Below, piece after piece: positions 8,310 through 19,085 of a stretch of 64,000 bases of DNA. The stretch comes from Desulfosarcina sp. (GTDB lineage Bacteria > Desulfobacterota > Desulfobacteria > Desulfobacterales > Desulfosarcinaceae), in assembly GCA_014237405.1 (NCBI GenBank), contig JABZFO010000115.1:1-64000 (forward strand), read 5' to 3'. Each line of letters begins with the position of its first letter. Within the stretch, counting starts at the first letter, position 1. A program made the position numbers and the translations under genes. Below the pieces are notes generated by a model that saw nothing but the letters and a program-made list of their open reading frames with translations, ran no database searches and was not told the origin of the DNA.

Positions 8310-9659
8310 TCATACCACGCCCTGATCGATCATGGCATCCACCACCTTGACGAAACCGGCGATATTGGCCCCGTTCATGTAGTTGCCCGGCGTGCCGTAC
8401 TGCTCGGCCGCGCTCAAAGAGGTCTGGTGGATGCTCTTCATGATCATCTGCAGCCGGTTGTCCACCTCTTCCCGCGTCCAGGACAGGCGCATGCTGTTCT
8501 GGGTCATCTCCAACCCCGATACCGACACACCGCCCGCATTGGCCGCCTTGCCCGGGCCGTAGAGCAGCTTGTTCTCGATGAAGATGTCGATCCCCTCGGG
8601 CACCGTTGGCATGTTGGCTCCTTCGCTGACCACGGTGACACCGTTGTTCACCAGATTCTGGGCGTCCTTGGCGTTGATCTCGTTCTGGGTGGCAGACGGA
8701 AAGGCGCAGTCAGCCTTATGGTTCCACAGTGGGTTGAAATCCTGGTCCGGGTTCACCTCGGAGTAAACTGCCGAGGGGTATTTCTCGGCATACTCCTTCA
8801 CCCGCCCCCGGCGCACGTTCTTCAGGTTCATGAGATAGGCCAGCTTCTCCCGGTCGATCCCCGCCTCGTCATAGATGTAGCCGGAAGAGTCGGAGCAGGT
8901 CACCGACTTGGCCTTAAGGTCCAGCAGCTTCTCGATAGTGTACTGGGCCACGTTGCCCGAGCCGGAAACCAAGCAGACTTTTCTATTCAGGGTTTCGTTG
9001 CGGGTGGCCAGCATCTCGGCGGCAAAGTAGACCGAGCCGTAGCCCGTGGCTTCGGGCCGGATCATGCTGCCGCCCCAGTTCAGGCTCTTGCCCGTGAGTA
9101 CGCCGGTGAACTCGTTTCTCAGCTTCTTGTACATGCCGAACAGATACCCGATCTCCCGGGCACCCACGCCGATGTCGCCGGCCGGCACGTCGGTGTCGGG
9201 GCCGATGTGGCGGAACAGCTCGGCCATGAAGCTCTGGCAAAAACGCATCACTTCAACATCCGACTTGCCCATGGGGTCGAAGTCGGACCCGCCCTTGCCG
9301 CCGCCCATGGGCAGCGTGGTCAGGGCGTTCTTGAACACCTGCTCGAAGGCCAGGAACTTGAGGATACTCAAGGTTACCGACGGATGGAATCGCAGACCGC
9401 CCTTGTAAGGGCCGATGGCGCTGTTCATCCCGATGCGAAAGCCCCGGTTCACCTGCACCTGCCCCTGGTCATCCACCCAGGGCACACGGAACAGGATTAC
9501 CCGCTCAGGCTCCACCAGTCGCTCCAGGATCTTGGCCGCACGGTATTCGGGGTTACGGTCCATCACCGGCTTGATGGAAGACATCACCTCCATAACCGCC
9601 TGATGAAACTCCCGCTCTCCAGGGTCCCTGTCTTTTATCAGTTGAAGAATGTCCGACAC
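8310..9659 (-). CDS. gdhA: Glutamate dehydrogenase (hexameric, NADP-type)
   Basis: The 450-aa enzyme interconverts glutamate and 2-oxoglutarate plus ammonia. The catalytic region [13 protein letters not shown] and upstream KGGLRFHP are intact, and the Rossmann part has VSGSGNVAQYTIEKL. Length equals the family norm (~450). The start is GTG at 9659, following GGGAGGAG. The track start at 9689 reads through that ribosome site, and the paralogue's MSDILQL confirms the choice. A near-identical but damaged second copy lies directly upstream in the same orientation. Large DNA stretches of the two are identical, with divergent patches in the cofactor domain, so gene conversion or recent duplication is likely. 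Confidence 0.95.
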   Translation of the reverse strand: MSDILQLIKDRDPGEREFHQAVMEVMSSIKPVMDRNPEYRAAKILERLVEPERVILFRVPWVDDQGQVQVNRGFRIGMNSAIGPYKGGLRFHPSVTLSILKFLAFEQVFKNALTTLPMGGGKGGSDFDPMGKSDVEVMRFCQSFMAELFRHIGPDTDVPAGDIGVGAREIGYLFGMYKKLRNEFTGVLTGKSLNWGGSMIRPEATGYGSVYFAAEMLATRNETLNRKVCLVSGSGNVAQYTIEKLLDLKAKSVTCSDSSGYIYDEAGIDREKLAYLMNLKNVRRGRVKEYAEKYPSAVYSEVNPDQDFNPLWNHKADCAFPSATQNEINAKDAQNLVNNGVTVVSEGANMPTVPEGIDIFIENKLLYGPGKAANAGGVSVSGLEMTQNSMRLSWTREEVDNRLQMIMKSIHQTSLSAAEQYGTPGNYMNGANIAGFVKVVDAMIDQGVV

Positions 9660-9708
9660 TTTCTCTCCTCCCTTTAATAATACATTCACACCAATGGTAC
9701 AGAAGTCA

Positions 9709-10982
<1,274 letters not shown>

Positions 10983-10990
10983 TTACGAAT

Positions 10991-13870
10991 TCAGTCGCCT
11001 TTAACGATCACACACTGGGATCGCCGGCCGTCAACCTTAAGCGTCACCGGCAGCCCAAGCCGCGCATGAGCCACAAAGGTAGCATCGTTCAACCGGGGCA
11101 GCGCAGTCAGCCAGTCCCAGTCCATCCTGCCGCCGGCAGCTCTGGCAACGGTAATATAATTAATTCCCAGCGTGGTGATGTTGTGAAAAAAATGCGAGCC
11201 TTGGGACGGTTCGGCCACAAGCTTGTCCGACTCCGTTTCGACCATGGCGCCCACCCCCGAAATGTCGGCCCATGAAACGGGAATCCCCATCTCACGGGCA
11301 ATCTGAATGGTCTTACCCGGATCGAACACCTCCGGCTTTACAAAAATAATGTCCGCCATATCCTGTTTCTTGGCATTTCCCAGGGCTTTGCCGGAAAAAC
11401 AGAATGCTTCCTCCAATTCTTCTGGAGAAATGTTCACTTGCTCCAGTTCGGCCCGGGCAGTCATGGGCCGGAGCTGAAGAAAGGCAAACTGTTGCGGATG
11501 GTTGTCTTCACCGGTCAGGTTGACGGAGAACTCCATCTCTACCGGGCAGCCCATCCCCTGCTCTCCCAGTTCGAGCATATCCTTTAGAATGTCGGCCAGG
11601 GGAAACTCCCGGTACTTGAGGATGTGGGCAAAGGTGAGCACCCGCTGACCCGGAATATGAACCGTGTCGCGAATGCGATGCTCATCCGGCACGTAGGTGC
11701 TGGCAAGAAGCTGCAAGGGCAGTTCGTTTTCGGCCTCGGTCACCTCACGGTGCCACAGGTTCGCGGAATCGTTGGTTTCCAGGAAGTGGCAGGATCTTTC
11801 CATTTTGAGGGCATAAAAATTGCGCTGGGCGTTCTCAAGGATATCTTCCACGGTCGAGCGCTGGGGAAGCAACTGGGGGTGGGCCGGTGAAAACCGGAGC
11901 GTTTTCTCGCCCTCGACCACGGTTTTTCCCAACCCCATGGCAATGGTGACGATCCCTTCCTCGGGCTTCATCCGGGCAAAGGGATAGTAGTTATGGGACT
12001 GGGCAACACCGGAAATAGCCGGATAAAAACTATCGCCATATTGAGACCCAACCAGTTTTTGGATAATTACAGCCATCTGCTCTTCTTCCGTCCGGTGGCC
12101 CACCCGTTTTGAAAATGCCTTGGGTCCCTTGTAGTAGGTTGAGGCATAGACCAGCTTGATGGCATGAATCAGATGGTTCAGGCGCTGTTCCAGGTCCGGA
12201 CAGTCATTGGTAATCATGTAGGTGCGGTAAAGTCCGGCATAGGCCCTGAATTGGGCGTCCTCCAGCAGGCTGGAAGATCGGATGGCAAGCGGATACGTCA
12301 CCTGGGTCAGGTAGTCCCGCAGTTTCTCCTCGATCCACACGGGAAACATGCCGTTGGCGAAAAGATCGGCGATCTTCTCATCAGGCAGGTCCGTCTTGGA
12401 CAGGTAGCGAAGCTGGTTGTCCTCCACAAAGGACTCGAACCCGTCGGTGGTAATCACCAGGGTCTGGGGGACCAGAATATCCACCCCCTTGTATTTGGCG
12501 TACAGCTCCAGATTCTGGCGTAGCAGGGAAGCAACGAATGCCAATCCCCGGGCCTTTCCCCCCAGCGAGCCTTTTCCGATCTTGAAAAATTCCGTATCGA
12601 AATCCGCGTCGGCCGCATCGAAATCGGCAACGATCCCCTTCTGGCGCCGTTTGCGCCGGTCGGCAATGATTTCGACCAGATGACGGCGGTGGCTTTCCAC
12701 GTCTGAGAAGTCATCATCGCTGATGGGGCGAACCTCTGCGGCCAGCGCCATCTCGGTGCGGGCGAACAGCCAGCGCGAAAAATCGTTTCGTTTGCTGTGG
12801 TACCGGAAAGATTCCTCCGGTATGGTAAGCAAGTGCCGCTCCAACGCCTTCAGGTTGGAGGCGCGACCGATTTCCGATCCGTCGGGCAACCGAAAAACGA
12901 AATCACCGAAACCCAGGCGCTCCTTGAAAAACCGACGCACATCCTGGTGCAGGGTGTCTGAATTCTTGTCCACAAATGCGGCGGGGATAGGCTCCGCCTT
13001 CAGGGCATTGGCCGGCTCCGAACTGGTAAGCAGCAGTGGAATATCGAAACGCCGCTCCCGTACGTGTTTGAGAAAATCCACACCGGTAGTGTCGCTCAAG
13101 ACGCCGTTTCGTGGAAAGCGGACATCGGAGATAACCCCCAGCACGTTGGCTTCGAACCGCTCGTAAAGGGCCAGGGCCTCCTCGTAGTTTCCGGCTACCA
13201 TAATTTTCGGCCGGGCCCTCATGGTTACCAGCCGATGCTCTTCATTCAGGGTTCCTTCCATGACCGCCTGGGTCTGACTTACCAGTTCCCGGTAAAAAAT
13301 AGGTAACAGAGAGGAGATGTAATAGGGCGAGTCCTCCACAAAAAGGATGACCCGGACTCCCGCTGATGCGGTGTCCGTCTCCACGTTCATCAGGTCTTCG
13401 GCACTCTTGATCAGCGCCACCAGGATATCCGTATTGCCTGACCAGACAAAGGTCCGGTCGATTCCCGGGGCGCGGTCCGGCTTGCGTATTTCCGGAGAAG
13501 GAATGGTGTCGTGGGAAAGCAGGATGACCGGCAAATCCGGCGCCTTTTTCTTTATTTGATGACCTAGTGCGGCGGCCTCCATGTCCGAAAGTCGGGGCAT
13601 GGTGATGACCATATCAAAGGGTTTGTTGTCCAGGGTGGTAAGGGCCTGTTCGGCTGAAGAAACCCAGGTGAGGCGCGGAGGCTTGCTGAGGTTGAGTCCC
13701 CGGTACTCATTGACGATGCGCTCGGAGAGCCGGCAGTCCTCCTCCATGATCCAGGCGTCATAGGGTGTGGATACCAGCAGAATATTGCGCACCTTACGGG
13801 CCATCAGTTCGTGGAAAAGCTTGAACCGGGAATCGGCTTCGTTAAAGAATGGTTCTGTGTTCAATGCCAT
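10991..13870 (-). CDS. Response-regulator / PEP-pyruvate-binding protein
   Basis: A 959-aa cytoplasmic protein. Residues ~25-160 and ~170-315 resemble two receiver-type domains (VILFVEDSPYY; FDIPLLLTSSEP). Residues ~430-720 form the ATP-grasp pyruvate phosphate dikinase N-terminal (PPDK_N) domain, with FKIGKGSLGGKARGLAF, TYPLAIRSSSLLEDAQFRAYAGLYRTY and GMGCPVEMEFSVNL. There is no mobile phospho-histidine domain, so it is not a full PEP synthase. Members of this group usually have a GPGRWGS-like motif shortly before GIPVSWADISGVGA. Here ~30 residues including that motif are missing in frame near 11290. It probably links a phospho-signal to a PEP/ATP-type nucleotide transfer, but the reaction is unknown. 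It is separated from the gdhA pair by only 30 bp, so co-transcription is possible. Confidence 0.8.
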   Translation of the reverse strand: MALNTEPFFNEADSRFKLFHELMARKVRNILLVSTPYDAWIMEEDCRLSERIVNEYRGLNLSKPPRLTWVSSAEQALTTLDNKPFDMVITMPRLSDMEAAALGHQIKKKAPDLPVILLSHDTIPSPEIRKPDRAPGIDRTFVWSGNTDILVALIKSAEDLMNVETDTASAGVRVILFVEDSPYYISSLLPIFYRELVSQTQAVMEGTLNEEHRLVTMRARPKIMVAGNYEEALALYERFEANVLGVISDVRFPRNGVLSDTTGVDFLKHVRERRFDIPLLLTSSEPANALKAEPIPAAFVDKNSDTLHQDVRRFFKERLGFGDFVFRLPDGSEIGRASNLKALERHLLTIPEESFRYHSKRNDFSRWLFARTEMALAAEVRPISDDDFSDVESHRRHLVEIIADRRKRRQKGIVADFDAADADFDTEFFKIGKGSLGGKARGLAFVASLLRQNLELYAKYKGVDILVPQTLVITTDGFESFVEDNQLRYLSKTDLPDEKIADLFANGMFPVWIEEKLRDYLTQVTYPLAIRSSSLLEDAQFRAYAGLYRTYMITNDCPDLEQRLNHLIHAIKLVYASTYYKGPKAFSKRVGHRTEEEQMAVIIQKLVGSQYGDSFYPAISGVAQSHNYYPFARMKPEEGIVTIAMGLGKTVVEGEKTLRFSPAHPQLLPQRSTVEDILENAQRNFYALKMERSCHFLETNDSANLWHREVTEAENELPLQLLASTYVPDEHRIRDTVHIPGQRVLTFAHILKYREFPLADILKDMLELGEQGMGCPVEMEFSVNLTGEDNHPQQFAFLQLRPMTARAELEQVNISPEELEEAFCFSGKALGNAKKQDMADIIFVKPEVFDPGKTIQIAREMGIPVSWADISGVGAMVETESDKLVAEPSQGSHFFHNITTLGINYITVARAAGGRMDWDWLTALPRLNDATFVAHARLGLPVTLKVDGRRSQCVIVKGD

Positions 13871-14255
13871 GGGTCAGCTACCTTCCCCGCGGTAAAAAAG
13901 CCGCAGGTGGAGCCATCCTTCACCTGTTGCGGCACTGCAAAACAATCGGCTATAGTTGAGGGCACTTCAAGATGTCAAGCAATTTATTGTCGCCATATCG
14001 TAACGGAAATCATTGCAAAAGGAAACCGCATGCCCTTGAAAGAAATCACAATAGCGGTTGTTTCCGCTTCCGTTGTCTGGTAACCTATTTAATGTATTAC
14101 GGTATTAACGGTTACCCGGTTGCATCGGCAACGCATTTATTAGTGCTGTTCAAGCCCCTTTTCACTATTGGTTTTAATAAAAGACGATCGGACGTGCCTG
14201 TTCCCTGAGAAATCGGCGGGGAAAGGGACCGACGTTACCGACTGGCGCGCTGAAC
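13871..14255. other. 385-bp divergent intergenic region
   Basis: Lies between the PEP-binding protein (minus) and cytochrome b (plus). It is AT-richer than its surroundings. Short track ORFs here have no family features. Divergent promoters are expected, but none was clear enough to mark. Confidence 0.5.
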
Positions 14256-15537
14256 ATGACCAGGCAAACATCTTTGGACACCACAGACGCCAATGCATTG
14301 CTGCGATTATGGCGCAGTGTATTCCCCGTACCGCTACGTCCACGCACCGAAAAGGATCGCAAACGCTTTTTACGAAGCAACCTGATTCTGCATTTTCGGC
14401 CACCTGCCGTAAAAGAAAAGACATTGACATTCACCCTCTCCTGGGGGTTGGGCGGCATGGCGGCCACACTGGTGCTGCTGCAAATGGCCACTGGAATACT
14501 CTTGAAATTCATCTATGTACCCACACCGGTAGACGCCTATGCCTCGGTTCAAACGATCATAACCCAGGTGCCTTTTGGCCGACTCGTCCGCAATCTCCAC
14601 CACTGGTGCGCCAACCTTCTCGTGGTTATTTTGATGCTGCACATGCTTCGGGTCTTTTTTACCGGCGCCTTTCATAGCCCCCGGCAGTTTAACTGGATCA
14701 TCGGCCTTGTCCTTTTTACCATGGTACTGGCGGCGAATCTGTCCGGCTACCTGCTGCCCTACGACCAGCTGGCCTACTGGGCCGTCACCGTTATTACTGC
14801 CATGTTGGGCTATATTCCCGGCATCGGCGGCTGGCTGCATCGGGCCTTGGGAAATGGCGCAGAGTTGGGGCCCCAGACCTTGCCCTTTTTCTATTCCATG
14901 CACACGGCCGTGATCCCGGTCCTGCTGGTCGGCCTGATGGGGTTTCATTTTTGGCGAATCCGAAAGGCTGGCGGCCTTGTCGTGCCACGAAAATCATCCG
15001 AGCCAATGGACGAGATGCCAACCCGGATTCCGGTGGTCCCTCATCTGCTGGTAAGAGAAGTCTCCACGGCACTGGTGTTGACGGCGACAGTAGTGGTGCT
15101 TTCCATCTTTCTCGACGCCCCACTCTCAACACCGGCCAATCCGGGATTGAGTCCCAACCCGGTGCGGGCGCCATGGTATTTTGCCGGGCTTCAGGAGCTT
15201 TTGCTGCATGTTCATCCTGCCGTGGCCGTATCCGTGATTCCCCTTCTGTACGGCGATGGTCATCACCCCTGCCCTGATCGTGGTTGATGCCCTTGTCGTC
15301 AAAACAGCTCCATGGGCCGTTGGGATATCCCCCTTTGTCCGTGACGGCATCTTACCGCTACTGCTCTTATCGGTCTTGGCGGCTGGTTATGTGCTGGCCA
15401 TGAGAAAACGATTTTGTGCCACGCTGAACGAAACTGCCCAGTCACTGTTTGTGGTGATGGTTACCGCTCTGGCGGTGTTGACCGTTGTAGGCGTGTTTTT
15501 CCGTGGACCGTCCATGAAACTGATCTGGCCGATATGA
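14256..15537 (+). pseudogene. Cytochrome b (bc-type), internal deletion with frameshift
   Basis: This is the diheme membrane subunit of a quinol:acceptor oxidoreductase. The heme ligands are present in two pairs: LHHWCANLLVVILMLH and YSMHTAVIPVLLVGLMGFH. The Qo-like loop and the PNPVRAPWYFAGLQELL motif follow. At ~15250 the frame breaks after AVSVIPLLY. The remaining helices (MVITPALIVVDALVV...FRGPSMKLIWPI) are in another frame ending at 15537. Homologues have roughly 30 residues here (a loop with a TAGxWF-like motif), so a block is missing. The Rieske gene follows by 12 bp. No cytochrome c1 gene is present. The octaheme cytochrome downstream may take that role. Confidence 0.85.
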
Positions 15538-15549
15538 GGAAGGGCCACG

Positions 15550-16077
15550 ATGACAAGTCAGAAAACCCAACAATCCACTGAAAGCGCACAATCACCGGAA
15601 AACAACGCCCGTCGCAGCCTGCTTAACGGGCTGTGGCTGATCCTGAGTGGCCTTGCCCTGGCGGAGATCGCCTGGTTGATTGTATCCTTCTTGAGGCCGT
15701 TGAAATCAAAAGTCTCGTCTGGCCAACACGCCGCAATAATCGACGCCGGCCCGGCAGATCGGTTTATCCCCAACACAGTGACCGCCTTTCCACGGGGCCG
15801 ATTTTACCTGGCCTGCCTGGAAGACGGCGGTTTTCTGGCCCTCTCGCGCCGCTGCACCCATTTGGGCTGCACGGTGCCGTGGGACCCGGGAAAGGCACAG
15901 TTCGCCTGCCCCTGTCACGCGTCGGTGTTCGACATCCGCGGCGACGTGATCCAGTCCCCGGCCCCTCGGGCCCTGGACCGTTTCATCGTCTCCATTGAAA
16001 ACAACCGGGTGATCGTGGACACCAGCAGGCCGATCCAGCGAAGCGCGTTTCACAAAGAACAGGTGGTGTACAAATAA
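15550..16077 (+). CDS. Rieske [2Fe-2S] iron-sulfur protein
   Basis: The 175-aa protein has an N-terminal transmembrane helix (residues ~30-48, LWLILSGLALAEIAWLIVSFL) preceded by a basic stretch. The Rieske cluster motifs are CTHLGC and CPCHAS, with the two Cys and two His ligands and the disulfide cysteines. It would receive electrons from quinol at the cytochrome b encoded just upstream. The RBS GAGGAAGG precedes ATG. Gene order b then Rieske is the reverse of the common bc1 order but occurs in anaerobic bacteria. It appears complete. Confidence 0.93.
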   Translation: MTSQKTQQSTESAQSPENNARRSLLNGLWLILSGLALAEIAWLIVSFLRPLKSKVSSGQHAAIIDAGPADRFIPNTVTAFPRGRFYLACLEDGGFLALSRRCTHLGCTVPWDPGKAQFACPCHASVFDIRGDVIQSPAPRALDRFIVSIENNRVIVDTSRPIQRSAFHKEQVVYK

Positions 16078-16092
16078 AGGATTCGAGGGAAT

Positions 16093-16244
16093 GAACATCG
16101 AACGTCCAACATCGAATGATGAATGTGAAAAGATAAAAACCGGATATTATGATGTGATAAAAGGAAATGGCTGTTGAATTTTCGGCATTTGGTAGTTGTT
16201 TCATTCAACGTTGGACGTTCGATGTTCGATGTTGGACGTTCATC
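16093..16244. repeat. Palindromic GAACGTCCAACATCGA repeat pair
   Basis: Left arm GAACATCGAACGTCCAACATCGA and right arm ACGTTGGACGTTCGATGTTC face each other around 16120-16200 and can pair over ~30 bases. Copies of the same family lie at 27091, 36801 and 44762. The right side is followed by a single CTTGAACCCC unit, as at 27133. Confidence 0.8.
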
Positions 16245-16372
16245 TTTCAAAGACCCCTTGAACCCCTAACATATCCAGTATAACGAAGGATAAAATCGCC
16301 ATTACCATAACCCGCTGGAAAATCACAGGCATCGTCGCCACCCTGGTCATCATCCTCTCAATACCGCTTTAT

Positions 16373-18616
16373 ATGGTTCAAGAGAGGGCAAGGCGTTCTG
16401 CAGCAAAAGGAACCATACCGCCTGCCGCCGCCTTTGTGGGCAGCGAAGCCTGTCGGGACTGCCACCAAAGCGAGTATGACAAGTGGAAGGGTTCCCACCA
16501 CCAGTTGGCCATGGCCGTGGCATCGGACGAAACGGTCCTGGGAGATTTCGCCGATGCCGAGTTTCGCCATTTCGGCGTGACCACCCGGTTTTATAAAAAG
16601 GACGGCCGGTTCATGGTGGCCACCCAGGGGCCGCGGGGAGAAATGGGGGAGTTCGAAATCACCCACACCTTCGGCTGGTTTCCGCTGCAGCAGTACCTGA
16701 TCCCCTTTCCCGGCGGGCGACTCCAGTGCCTTCCCATTGCCTGGGATTCTCGGGAGAAGCGATGGTATCACCTGTACCCGAACCGTTCCCTGGCTGCCGA
16801 CGACTGGCTCTATTGGACCAATAACGCCCAGAACTGGAATGCCATGTGTGCCGAATGCCACTCCACGGACCTGCGCAAGAATTATAACCCGGACACAGAC
16901 ACCTATCGGACCGCCTGGTCGGAGATCAGCGTGGGGTGTGAAGCCTGCCACGGCCCGGGATCGGAGCATGTGGCCTGGGCACAGCTGCCGGAGATGGGGC
17001 GTCCGGACACGGTCAACACGGCCCTAACCGTTAAGACCAGCGAGCTTACCTCGGCCCGGCAGATCCAGCTGTGCGCCCCCTGCCACGCCCGCCGCATGTC
17101 CCTGGATGACAACATCCATGCCCACGCTGATTTTCTCGACTACGGCATCCCTCAACTGCTCAGCGAAGGCATGTACTTTCCCGACGGTCAAGTTCTGGAT
17201 GAGGTGTATGTCTACGGCTCCTTCATGCAGAGCAAAATGCACGCCCGGGATGTGCGCTGCAGCGACTGCCACGACGTACACAGCATCAGGCGGATCAAGG
17301 ACGGCAACGACCTGTGCCTCCAGTGCCACCGGGCGGCGATTTACGATACCAGGGATCACCACTTTCACAAAAAGGCGGGGGAACCGGGCGATCCGATCCG
17401 ATCCAACACCGGCGAGGTACTTTTCGATGTGGGCAGCGGCGCCCTCTGTGAGCAGTGCCACATGCCCGGCCGGAAATACATGGGTGTCGATTACCGCCCC
17501 GACCACAGTTTCCGCATCCCCCGGCCGGATTTGAGCCTCTCTTTGGACACACCCAATGCCTGCAACCGTTGCCATGTGAACAAAACAGTGAGGTGGTCGG
17601 TGGATGCCATGGCCAAGTGGTACGGAGAGAAAAAACGGCCTCACTATGGCACCATCCTGACCGCCGGGCGACAGCAGGATCCGGACGCGTTAGCCGCGCT
17701 GGTCCCTTTGGCCGGGGACCGGCTCTACCCGGCGATTGTCCGGGCGACAGCCCTGTCTCTGGCATCGTCCTATCCCGATGAGGCCGCGGTTAGCGCTCTC
17801 GAACGGGCCCTTTCCGACGAGTCGGCCATCCTTCGCCACACCGCGGTGAATCGACTCGTCATTCCGGACCCACAGCAACGAATTGCGCTTGTCGGGCCGC
17901 TGCTCTACGACCCGGTGCGGGCCGTGCGGATCGAAGCGGCCCGAAGTCTGGTCACGGCGGCACAAAGCGGTCTCGGAGCACCCCTTCGCAAACCCTACGA
18001 AAAGGCCCTGGCCGAATACGTCAAGGCCATGGAACGTAGCAGCGATTTTGCCGCATCCCGCCACAATTTGGGCAATCTATACGCCGATCTGGGACAGACG
18101 GACCGGGCCATCAGCCATTACCGTAAAGCCATCGATATCGACCGGCTCTTTTACCCGGCCAAGGTGAACCTTGCCATGCTTTACAATACTCAGGGCCAAA
18201 GAGATTTAGCCGAAGCATTGTTGCGGGACGTGGTGGACGAACACCCGAACCTATATGAAATTAAGTACTCCCTGGGCCTGCTGCTGGCGGAAAAAAAGGC
18301 GTTTGATGCGGCCGTCATTTACCTGGGCGATGCAGCCGCCGGTTTGCCCCAGCGCACCCGGATCCAGTACAACCTGGCGCTGCTGCTTAAGCGGCTCAAC
18401 CGAAAGGTGGAAGCGGAGACCGCCCTCAATCGGGCACTGACCGTGGACCCGAGCAATCCGGACTACCTTTACGCGTTGGCGGTCCTTTATATGGAATGGA
18501 ACCGGCTGGACGATGCCCTGAAGGTAGCGGTGCGACTGCGAGAAAACCACCCAAACCTTGCATTAGGTCACGATCTGGTTAATTATATTAAAAGTTCTAT
18601 TGCCATTAAAAAATAA
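16373..18616 (+). CDS. Octaheme c-type cytochrome with TPR C-terminus
   Basis: A ~750-aa multiheme protein. Eight CXXCH motifs occur in residues ~18-400: CRDCH, CAECH, CEACH, CAPCH, CSDCH, CLQCH, CEQCH and CNRCH. This is the cytochrome c554/NrfA-like family layout with a tetratricopeptide region in residues ~540-740 (HNLGNLYADLGQTDRAISHYRKAI). It should sit on the periplasmic side and accept electrons from the bc-like module. The first ATG (16373) lies inside a hydrophobic segment. The same frame is open upstream and reads KDKIAITITRWKITGIVATLVIILSIPLY, a signal anchor without ATG, GTG or TTG. The true start is therefore upstream, at an ATT/ATC/ACG codon or lost by a sequence change. Confidence 0.9.
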   Translation: MVQERARRSAAKGTIPPAAAFVGSEACRDCHQSEYDKWKGSHHQLAMAVASDETVLGDFADAEFRHFGVTTRFYKKDGRFMVATQGPRGEMGEFEITHTFGWFPLQQYLIPFPGGRLQCLPIAWDSREKRWYHLYPNRSLAADDWLYWTNNAQNWNAMCAECHSTDLRKNYNPDTDTYRTAWSEISVGCEACHGPGSEHVAWAQLPEMGRPDTVNTALTVKTSELTSARQIQLCAPCHARRMSLDDNIHAHADFLDYGIPQLLSEGMYFPDGQVLDEVYVYGSFMQSKMHARDVRCSDCHDVHSIRRIKDGNDLCLQCHRAAIYDTRDHHFHKKAGEPGDPIRSNTGEVLFDVGSGALCEQCHMPGRKYMGVDYRPDHSFRIPRPDLSLSLDTPNACNRCHVNKTVRWSVDAMAKWYGEKKRPHYGTILTAGRQQDPDALAALVPLAGDRLYPAIVRATALSLASSYPDEAAVSALERALSDESAILRHTAVNRLVIPDPQQRIALVGPLLYDPVRAVRIEAARSLVTAAQSGLGAPLRKPYEKALAEYVKAMERSSDFAASRHNLGNLYADLGQTDRAISHYRKAIDIDRLFYPAKVNLAMLYNTQGQRDLAEALLRDVVDEHPNLYEIKYSLGLLLAEKKAFDAAVIYLGDAAAGLPQRTRIQYNLALLLKRLNRKVEAETALNRALTVDPSNPDYLYALAVLYMEWNRLDDALKVAVRLRENHPNLALGHDLVNYIKSSIAIKK

Positions 18617-18628
18617 AAGGAGATCCCC

Positions 18629-19012
18629 ATGAAGTCCGTGAAATGGATCGTAATCATCTTGCTGTGTCTCTTTGTTTCTGGTAGCCTTAGCCCGCTTCCC
18701 GCCGTTGACGAGCAGCGACAGGCCTACGACCGGATGGTGGAAGAAGCCACCAGAGAGGCCGACGAATACCTGCAGGAAAAAGAGAACAAAATGCAAGCAA
18801 CGGAAGCGGAAGCCCAATCGAAGCAGGATGCAGCCCTTGCCGAGCGTATCCAGGCGGAGCAGGAACGCATCGAGGCGGAGATGGACGCTGTGCGTGGACG
18901 CGGCCTCGGTCCCACCTTCACCCAGGGCATGAAGGACAACCTGCTGCAGCAGCTGCAGGACAAGCTCACTCAGTTGATAAGCGATCCGCAAACCTACTTC
19001 GGGGAGCAATAA
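18629..19012 (+). CDS. Secreted coiled-coil protein, unknown
   Basis: A 127-aa protein with an N-terminal signal peptide (KWIVIILLCLFVSGSLSPLPA). A long charged helix of residues ~25-90 is rich in E, Q and A (EATREADEYLQEKENKMQATEAEAQ) and likely a coiled coil. Start is supported by AAGGAG at 8 nt. It follows the octaheme cytochrome by 12 bp and so is part of that transcript. It may be a periplasmic partner, but no family is recognised. Confidence 0.65.
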   Translation: MKSVKWIVIILLCLFVSGSLSPLPAVDEQRQAYDRMVEEATREADEYLQEKENKMQATEAEAQSKQDAALAERIQAEQERIEAEMDAVRGRGLGPTFTQGMKDNLLQQLQDKLTQLISDPQTYFGEQ

Positions 19013-19085
19013 TCGTCGATATCCTTACAATGAAAATGCTTCCCGGCTACACGCGCTTTCAACCTTCAACACGGCAAAGAAAAAA

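Noticed and set aside
8427-9677. 416-aa plus-strand ORF opposite gdhA
   Set aside because: It mirrors the intact gdhA coding strand and has no family features; a shadow of GC-rich codons.
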